Assembly (NCBI GenBank): GCA_028718125.1
Contig: JAQUMN010000004.1
Span: 62,001-126,000, forward strand
Source: Kiritimatiellia bacterium
GTDB taxonomy: Bacteria; Verrucomicrobiota; Kiritimatiellia; JAAZAB01
DNA length: 64,000 nt
Direction: 5' to 3'
This document shows, one piece after another, positions 57,997 through 64,000 of the stretch. The position numbers and the translations under genes are program-made. Each line of letters begins with the position of its first letter. Within the stretch, counting starts at the first letter, position 1. Under the pieces are notes generated by a model, which ran no database searches, had not been told where the DNA came from, and saw only the letters and a list, made by a program, of their open reading frames with translations.

Positions 57997-58395
57997 AAAA
58001 GAGCTTGTCTACGGGCCAAGCCAGATATACACGTGCAAATGTATGCCCTGCTCGAGAGGATTCTATAAAAGAGTTCCAAACAGCGCAAAGGTATTAGCAG
58101 AAAACCGGGAAGATGCAAGCAACAGTTACCCGAAAGCTCATACGGCTCGGGGCCGCCCGCCCTCCAGAAGAATCCTCTCGTGAGGCTCAATGACGTTCCA
58201 TGGAAAGCGACGGGGCTCCGTCGCCGCGTAGGCGAGGATTCTTGGCGCCGGATTGCGCTTGTCTACCCAGTGCCGCATGGTATAGATTTTATGCTCATGA
58301 GAGGAGTTACCCAAGTCGATTTTGAGGCATAATTTCCTGCTCAACATAAGAAAGACACGATGCGCTGATTTGTCAGGACCAAGATCTCTCGACAT

Positions 58396-58656
58396 ATGGA
58401 AACACAGCCGAATCCGTTTGTTGTTCTCATCGACCGCCTGGCACAAGACGGCCTTGCTGACGAAGCGGTCAGACTCAATGAGCTTCTTCGCCAGACCGCC
58501 TGGACAACCGGAACGGAATTCCTGGGCGAATTCGGACTTGCGATGAAGCGCATGCGCAAATCCGTTCGGAGCCGTGCGAGCGCCGAGACAAAAGCCGCAT
58601 TCCGATCCGCGGCCAAAGCCGTTAGAAAAGCCTGGCCGCTCATGTTTTGGTTCTAG
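58396..58656 (+). CDS. small hypothetical protein
   Basis: METQPNPFVVLIDRLAQDGLADEAVRLNELLRQTAWTTGTEFLGEFGLAMKRMRK; helical protein-like composition. Confidence 0.5.
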   Translation: METQPNPFVVLIDRLAQDGLADEAVRLNELLRQTAWTTGTEFLGEFGLAMKRMRKSVRSRASAETKAAFRSAAKAVRKAWPLMFWF

Positions 58657-58814
58657 CAGCGGCAAAGGATCGAACGACCATGTGGTCCATACGAGCAACA
58701 TTAGCGCAGGACATACTAAACGGTCCCCGACGCGAAGTCTAAACGAGGTCCTGCCGTTCGGATCGCGTAAAGCATTACGATAAAGTCTGTCGAATCCGGA
58801 CATCTGGTTTCGCC

Positions 58815-61800
58815 ATGTTCACCCTTCACATCACGCCCGACATGCGCCGGAAATTGGAAGCCGCGCTGGTTGAAAAGGGCCGGTGCAGGCTCGCCGCCAT
58901 GTCCTATTCCGCCACGGCCTTCCTGGCGCTGGATATGCTCGCCGAGTTCCGGCGTACGGTGGTGGTAGTCACCGACAGCATGCACTCGCTGGACGAAATG
59001 CGCCGGAACCTGCTGGCCCTGGCCGGCGCGCACCCGGAGCGCATTTTATATTATCCCGCCTGGGAAACGCTGCCCGGGAGAGCAAACGGACGCCAGACGC
59101 CAGACGCCAGACGCCAGACAGGAGAAGAAGGATACCAGAAGCGAGAAGACGGAAAACTGAAAACGGGAAACGGACGCCAGAAGCACGAGGGCGTTCAAAC
59201 GGAGGTGGTCGGCGAACGCCTGCAGACCCTGGAACGGCTAAGCGCACTCCAGGCGCCGGTGGTCATCGCCACCTGCGTGCAGGCCCTGATGCAGATGGCG
59301 CTCTCTCCCGCCGCGCTCAAGGCTCACACCTTCCGGGTCGCACTCGGTGAGGAGCATGACCCGGAAACGCTGGCCAAGCAACTTGAGCAAACCGGCTATG
59401 CTTTCGAGCCGGAAGTCCAGGCCAAGGGTCAGGCCGCCTGGCGCGGCGGACTCCTCGATGTCTGGCCGCTTAACGAGGCGGCCCCGTTCCGAATCGAATT
59501 TGTCGGCTCCACGGTGGAAACGATCCGCTCGTTCGATTCCGCCAGCCAGCGTTCGTTCAAACGCGAGAAGGAAGCGATACTTCCGCCAGTCGACGAATGG
59601 AGTTTGATGAGGGCAACGCCGCGTGAGGCTTGCCCGCCTCTGGAGGGGCACGCCTATAAAATCCCGCCGGGTCAGGGGACCCGGCCTACAGAAAATTATA
59701 GGCCCGGTGCCCACACCGGGCGCACCGAGGCCGAAGCACATTGCCTTTTCATGAATTACCTGCCGCCGGAACTGATTTATTTCTGGTCGGAACCCGTGAC
59801 CGGCGATTTTTCATCCGCCGCCCGCCATCCTACTAGTATCCGCCATCACGCGGCCATCTACCAGGAAGCTTTGGACGAAGCCAAGGTCCATGACCTGACC
59901 ATTCCCTTCACCCGGATTCACCAAGTTATCATGGAAAATCCGCGCGCATGGCAATGCCTGCCGGATCCGGTGTTCGATATCGCGGATGAAGTCGAAGAGC
60001 AAGTTGGGCCGCCACTGATAGAGACGAAAAACACTGGATTCCCGATCAAGTCGGGAATGACAAACCATGCCACGTCTGTTCTGTCATTCCCGCGAAAGCG
60101 GGAATCCATTCCATGTTCTGAATCTCCCGCACATCAAGCTTCGACCGCCGACTGGCCCCCGCCCGCACCGAATGTGGATCTAGGCTTCCGATCCGTAACC
60201 GACCTGGCCGCCCCGCGCCGCGACCTGCTGACGCCGGACATCTTTGCCGAGCATCGCCGCCAGTGGCTGGCGAGTCTGGCCGAACGCGCTCAGCACGGCT
60301 TGCGCGTGCATATCTTTTTTTATACCCAGGGGGCATTGGACCGGTTCCGCGAGATGAACCCGGAGCCCGCTTTCCATTTGCATGTGGGGATGCTTTCGGA
60401 TGGCTTCATGCAAGCGGATCTTCAACTGGCCGTGCTCTCCGAATCCAACCTGCTGGGCCGGCCAAAATTGCTTCCTGACCGCGCCGCGCGGACACGTCCA
60501 ACCTCGCGGAGAGCCGGGGCTGGGACGTCGGCGGGGGAAACCATTACCGACTGGACCAACCTGGAGCCGGGCAATCTCGTGGTACACGTGGATCACGGCA
60601 TTGGCCGGTACCTAGGGCTTTATGAGATCATGTTCAACGGTAAGCGCCAGGAGGCGCTGGCCATTGAATATGCCGACAAGGCCAAGCTCTACGTCCCCGT
60701 GTCGCAGGCCCACCTGCTGAGCCGTTATGTCGGCGTGGGCAAGCACGCGCCCCCGCTGCACCGGCTGGGCAGCGCGCGCTGGTCGCGCGAAAAGGACGCC
60801 GCCGAGCGCGCCGTGCGCGATTTAGCCGCCGGCCTTCTGGAAATCCAGGCCGCGCGCGAATCAATGGCCGGGTTCGCTTTCCAGAGCGATACTCCCTGGC
60901 AGAACGAATTTGAGGCATCGTTCCCTTACCAGGAAACCGATGACCAGGAACGCGCCATCCACGACGTCAAGCGCGACATGGAAGCCAGCCGGCCCATGGA
61001 CCGGCTGATCTGCGGAGATGTCGGCTACGGCAAGACCGAGGTGGCCATGCGCGCCGCCTTCAAGTGCGTCATGAGCGGCAAGCAGGTGGCCGTGCTCGTG
61101 CCGACCACTGTCCTGGCCCAACAGCATTACAACGTGTTCGCCGAACGCATGGCGGCCTACCCGGTGCGTGTGGAGCTGCTCTGCCGATTCCGCACGCTCC
61201 AGGAACAGGGAACCGTCGTGCGCGCGCTTTTCACGGGCGCCGTGGATATCGTCATCGGCACGCACCGGCTGATCCAGCCGGACGTGCGTTTCAAGGACCT
61301 CGGGCTGGTGATTATCGACGAAGAACAGCGGTTCGGCGTCGGCCACAAGGAGCGCTTCAAGCATCTCCAGCAGCTCGTGGACGTGCTGACGCTTACAGCC
61401 ACGCCCATCCCGCGCACGCTTTACATGAGCCTGACGGGCGCCAAGGAAATCAGCGTGATCCAGACCTCGCCCAAGGCCCGCCAGCCCATTGAAACCATCG
61501 TGGCGAAAGCCGAAGACCCCGTCATCCGCGACGCCATTTTGCGCGAGCTGAACCGGGGCGGTCAAATTTATTACCTGCACAACCGCGTTCATTCCATTGA
61601 GCATGTTCGCGCGCGTCTGGAAAAACTTGTGCCTGAGGCTCGCATGGTCGTCGCCCACGGCCAGATGCCGACCTCGGTGCTGGCGCACATCATGCAGGAT
61701 TTTGCGCGCGGCGATTATGACCTTATCCTGTGCACGACGATCATTGAAAGCGGGCTGGACATTCCAAACGTCAACACGATCCTCATCGACCGGGCCGACC

Positions 61801-62579
61801 GGTTCGGGATGGCGGATCTCTACCAGCTTCGCGGGCGGGTGGGTCGCTCCAGCCGCAAGGCCTACGCTTACATGCTTCTGCCGGTGCACGGGCATCTCAT
61901 GGACGGCGCGGGCCAGCGTATCCAGGCGATCCTGGAACACACGGAACTGGGGGCCGGGTTCCGGCTGGCCATACGCGACTTGGAAATCCGCGGGGCGGGC
62001 AACCTGCTGGGGCCTGAGCAGAGCGGGCACATTGCCGCCATCGGGTTCGATTTATACTGCCAGCTCTTGCGCCACACGATTGCCCAGATGGCAAAGGTCC
62101 CGGCCTCCCGGAAAGCCGGGGCGTCAAGCCCCACGCGGATTGTCAACGTGGAAGTTATCCTGGACTTTATCGATCTTTCGGCCCAGGCGGCGGAAGAGGC
62201 GCACTCGGCGTTTCTGCCCGTGGCCTACGTAGAGGATGAGCGCCTGCGGATCAGCGTATATCGCCAGATTGCTTCCGCCATAACCCTTGAAGAAATAGCC
62301 GGCCTGCGCGAGGAATTCAAGGACCGGTTCGGCCCCCTACCCCCGCCGTTGGACCGCCTGCTCAAGATCGCCGCCCTGCGGATCCTGGCAACGGAAAAAA
62401 AGATTACGGCGATCGAAGTGCAGAAAGGCAAAGTCATCTTTCACCGGCACGAGGAACTTCTGCAGATCAAGAACCGTTTCCCGCGCCTGCACGCCAAGGG
62501 CGTGGATGCGCAGCTGGACGAAATCCAGCAGTGGCTTAAGCGCGTGGAGGACCAGGGGTTTTCACCGGACCACGCGTAA
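58815..62579 (+). CDS. mfd: transcription-repair coupling factor Mfd
   Basis: [21 protein letters not shown]-like, [44 protein letters not shown]; three repeat-derived insertions in the N-terminal half. Confidence 0.96.
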   Translation: MFTLHITPDMRRKLEAALVEKGRCRLAAMSYSATAFLALDMLAEFRRTVVVVTDSMHSLDEMRRNLLALAGAHPERILYYPAWETLPGRANGRQTPDARRQTGEEGYQKREDGKLKTGNGRQKHEGVQTEVVGERLQTLERLSALQAPVVIATCVQALMQMALSPAALKAHTFRVALGEEHDPETLAKQLEQTGYAFEPEVQAKGQAAWRGGLLDVWPLNEAAPFRIEFVGSTVETIRSFDSASQRSFKREKEAILPPVDEWSLMRATPREACPPLEGHAYKIPPGQGTRPTENYRPGAHTGRTEAEAHCLFMNYLPPELIYFWSEPVTGDFSSAARHPTSIRHHAAIYQEALDEAKVHDLTIPFTRIHQVIMENPRAWQCLPDPVFDIADEVEEQVGPPLIETKNTGFPIKSGMTNHATSVLSFPRKRESIPCSESPAHQASTADWPPPAPNVDLGFRSVTDLAAPRRDLLTPDIFAEHRRQWLASLAERAQHGLRVHIFFYTQGALDRFREMNPEPAFHLHVGMLSDGFMQADLQLAVLSESNLLGRPKLLPDRAARTRPTSRRAGAGTSAGETITDWTNLEPGNLVVHVDHGIGRYLGLYEIMFNGKRQEALAIEYADKAKLYVPVSQAHLLSRYVGVGKHAPPLHRLGSARWSREKDAAERAVRDLAAGLLEIQAARESMAGFAFQSDTPWQNEFEASFPYQETDDQERAIHDVKRDMEASRPMDRLICGDVGYGKTEVAMRAAFKCVMSGKQVAVLVPTTVLAQQHYNVFAERMAAYPVRVELLCRFRTLQEQGTVVRALFTGAVDIVIGTHRLIQPDVRFKDLGLVIIDEEQRFGVGHKERFKHLQQLVDVLTLTATPIPRTLYMSLTGAKEISVIQTSPKARQPIETIVAKAEDPVIRDAILRELNRGGQIYYLHNRVHSIEHVRARLEKLVPEARMVVAHGQMPTSVLAHIMQDFARGDYDLILCTTIIESGLDIPNVNTILIDRADRFGMADLYQLRGRVGRSSRKAYAYMLLPVHGHLMDGAGQRIQAILEHTELGAGFRLAIRDLEIRGAGNLLGPEQSGHIAAIGFDLYCQLLRHTIAQMAKVPASRKAGASSPTRIVNVEVILDFIDLSAQAAEEAHSAFLPVAYVEDERLRISVYRQIASAITLEEIAGLREEFKDRFGPLPPPLDRLLKIAALRILATEKKITAIEVQKGKVIFHRHEELLQIKNRFPRLHAKGVDAQLDEIQQWLKRVEDQGFSPDHA
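59090..59117 (+). repeat. ACGCCAG x4 tandem heptamer inside mfd
   Basis: acgccagacgccagacgccagacgccag. Confidence 0.9.
59666..59721. repeat. double-hairpin repeat inside mfd
   Basis: GCCGGGTC-aggg-GACCCGGC and GCCCGGTG-ccca-CACCGGGC, each a perfect 8-bp stem with a 4-nt loop. Confidence 0.85.
60035..60108. repeat. palindromic repeat R2 inside mfd
   Basis: Module B 60035-60062 (27/28 to 35263-35290) and module A 60082-60108 (27/27 to 35223-35249). Confidence 0.92.
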
Positions 62580-62596
62580 GCGCGCCCGCCTTATCG

Positions 62597-63607
62597 CTAC
62601 GCATCGCCGATATTGACTTGGAGGCCGGCAAGGATTTTTCGGCAATACGTGCATGCCCCGCATTGTTTATGGCAATGCATCGTCCGGTCAAACCAATCCT
62701 CAGGAAAGCGGTCGTTAATCATTACCTGCGGATAAAACGCCGGCCCAAACCCCGGTTCCATCAGATCCGGCAAGTTGCCATGAAATTTTCCACGGGCATA
62801 TGCGTCGATCACCAGCCGGGGATTATCGTGCATGCGGGTGGCCAGCTTATACCCGCCGCGAAAAAAACGGCCGTGCTGTTCGATATCCTCCGGCCGGATC
62901 CAGGAACCTTGCAGGAAACCGGGCCAATGTTCCTTGCGCGCATACCAGGCCCGGCAGAGGGTGGCGATTCCCGGGACATTGTCATGACTGTTGACGGCCG
63001 TTTCATGGGCCACGACGTTGTCATGGAATGTCTGGAACGCGCAGAAGTTGAGACACCCGCTGTTGGCCAGCACATGCAACTGCTTGCCGCTGGCTTCCGC
63101 CCAGGCTTGAAGTTCCGCCAGGCGCTCCGGATCGCGGTTATATTCCCGCTGCAAGGTATAACTTTGGTAAATGTCCTTGACGTAGCTCATGCCGGCAACC
63201 GTGCCAAGGCGCATGTTGACCGAGGCGCGGATATCGATTGCAGGGAAATGCTTCTTAACGGCGCCGGCAATCAGCGGCGACATCGTGGTGATCGCGTCCA
63301 GGCCGGTCGTATCCATCAACTGCTTGACAATGGCCACGGCATGGTCCGCCAGTTCCCGGGAAAGGGCCTGCCCGCCATAGCATGAAGCATTGAACAGTAG
63401 CTGAAGTTTGATGCCCCACGACTTGATCCGCTGCAGCTCGGTTTGCAGCCGGGTTATCCCCTCCGGTTCCACCGGCGCCCGGCCGGACGGCTCTCCCGGC
63501 CAGGCGAAGTATACTTCCCGGATCTGATCCTGATAATCCCGGACAATATCCGCAAAGCATTCCGACGCTTCGGGCAATAGCTTATAGCCGACCGAGAACC
63601 TGCGCAT
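62597..63607 (-). CDS. U32-peptidase-like family protein
   Basis: VGYKLLPE..., LLFNASCYGGQAL, SVNMRLGT, LANSGCLNFCAFQTFHDN, C-terminal CGACTYCRKI. Confidence 0.75.
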   Translation of the reverse strand: MRRFSVGYKLLPEASECFADIVRDYQDQIREVYFAWPGEPSGRAPVEPEGITRLQTELQRIKSWGIKLQLLFNASCYGGQALSRELADHAVAIVKQLMDTTGLDAITTMSPLIAGAVKKHFPAIDIRASVNMRLGTVAGMSYVKDIYQSYTLQREYNRDPERLAELQAWAEASGKQLHVLANSGCLNFCAFQTFHDNVVAHETAVNSHDNVPGIATLCRAWYARKEHWPGFLQGSWIRPEDIEQHGRFFRGGYKLATRMHDNPRLVIDAYARGKFHGNLPDLMEPGFGPAFYPQVMINDRFPEDWFDRTMHCHKQCGACTYCRKILAGLQVNIGDA

Positions 63608-63608
63608 G

Positions 63609-64000
63609 TCAGCCTCCGTTGGATGAATCCAGGCGCGTGGCCGTGGGTTTCACATCCTTTTTCCAGTCGGCCGGCAGAGACCAGGGTTTGCGTTTCCGGA
63701 ATGGCTCCTTGAACTTGTTCTTCAGCACGCCTTTTTGTTCCAGATGCACCATGCAGGCCCGCATGCATCCACGGGCGCCTTCCAGCGCCTCGCCGTGCCA
63801 GAAAATACGTTCCGGCTGGTCCGCATAAAAGGGGTTGGCCTCCGGCGCGCCGCCGTGGAACGCGGCCCGGCAACGGACCTCATCCAGTTTACCCCATTCC
63901 ACATCCCGCCCGGCAATCCTGATCTTAACGGTTTCCTTCGTGCTGATGGCTTGGCCTGCGCAGGCCTTGGCGCACTGCATGCACCGGTCACAGATTTTTC
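63609..64000 (-). CDS. iron-sulfur protein, C-terminal portion (4Fe-4S domain); 5' end beyond the window
   Basis: CDRCMQCAKACAGQAIS at the window edge followed by a reductive dehalogenase/QueG-like tail. Confidence 0.7.
   Translation of the reverse strand, partial: KICDRCMQCAKACAGQAISTKETVKIRIAGRDVEWGKLDEVRCRAAFHGGAPEANPFYADQPERIFWHGEALEGARGCMRACMVHLEQKGVLKNKFKEPFRKRKPWSLPADWKKDVKPTATRLDSSNGG

Noticed and set aside
58138-58803. 221-aa minus strand ORF
   Set aside because: No recognisable family; overlaps a more protein-like + strand ORF (58396-58656).
59090-59117. CRISPR-like periodicity in the ACGCCAG tract
   Set aside because: 7-bp perfect tandem without spacers, within mfd coding sequence; not a CRISPR array.
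60861-62030. 389-aa minus strand ORF
   Set aside because: Antisense to mfd helicase motifs.
1-64000. tRNA or rRNA genes
   Set aside because: No tRNA-like cloverleaf (GGTTCRANNCC with matched acceptor) or rRNA sequence recognised by eye; tRNAscan-SE would be decisive.

Overview
The window is a GC-rich bacterial chromosome segment. Gene content (URO-D/MttB-type methyltransferases, M55 peptidase, KpsF, CstA) suggests a PVC-type lineage such as Kiritimatiellota or Lentisphaerota, but that placement is inference. I support about 55 coding regions. They include a glycogen cluster (standalone CBM48, glgP, glgA, glgB), a nucleoside-salvage cluster (pyrimidine phosphorylase, PNP, cdd), two RlmN/Cfr-family radical-SAM genes, a BHMT-MTHFR fusion, pdxB, kdsD, cstA, hisF, ettA, typA and mfd. 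A clear c-di-AMP (ydaO/yuaA) riboswitch precedes a KimA-like K+ transporter. The most interesting signal is a family of four structured elements of about 200-227 bp. They lie 43-82 nt upstream of the start codons of glgA, kimA-like, ettA and typA, always in the sense orientation. They share an architecture (base stem, GATG(N)ACC linker, long P1 stem, side hairpin, apical hairpin with ACNNGTGT), and several helices show compensatory base-pair changes. I read this as a candidate undescribed cis-regulatory RNA or structured mobile repeat. A second theme is palindromic or low-complexity repeats sitting in frame inside conserved genes (mfd three times, cdd, glgB, probably glgP, and the PNP C-terminus). 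Other items are a small HTH regulator bracketed by two 34-bp palindromes, a histidine phosphatase with paired compensating frameshifts, a REP-transposase remnant beside a MITE-like element, and a membrane-protein gene bracketed by 39-bp inverted repeats. No database search or folding was run. All homology calls are by recognition and all pairings were read by eye.
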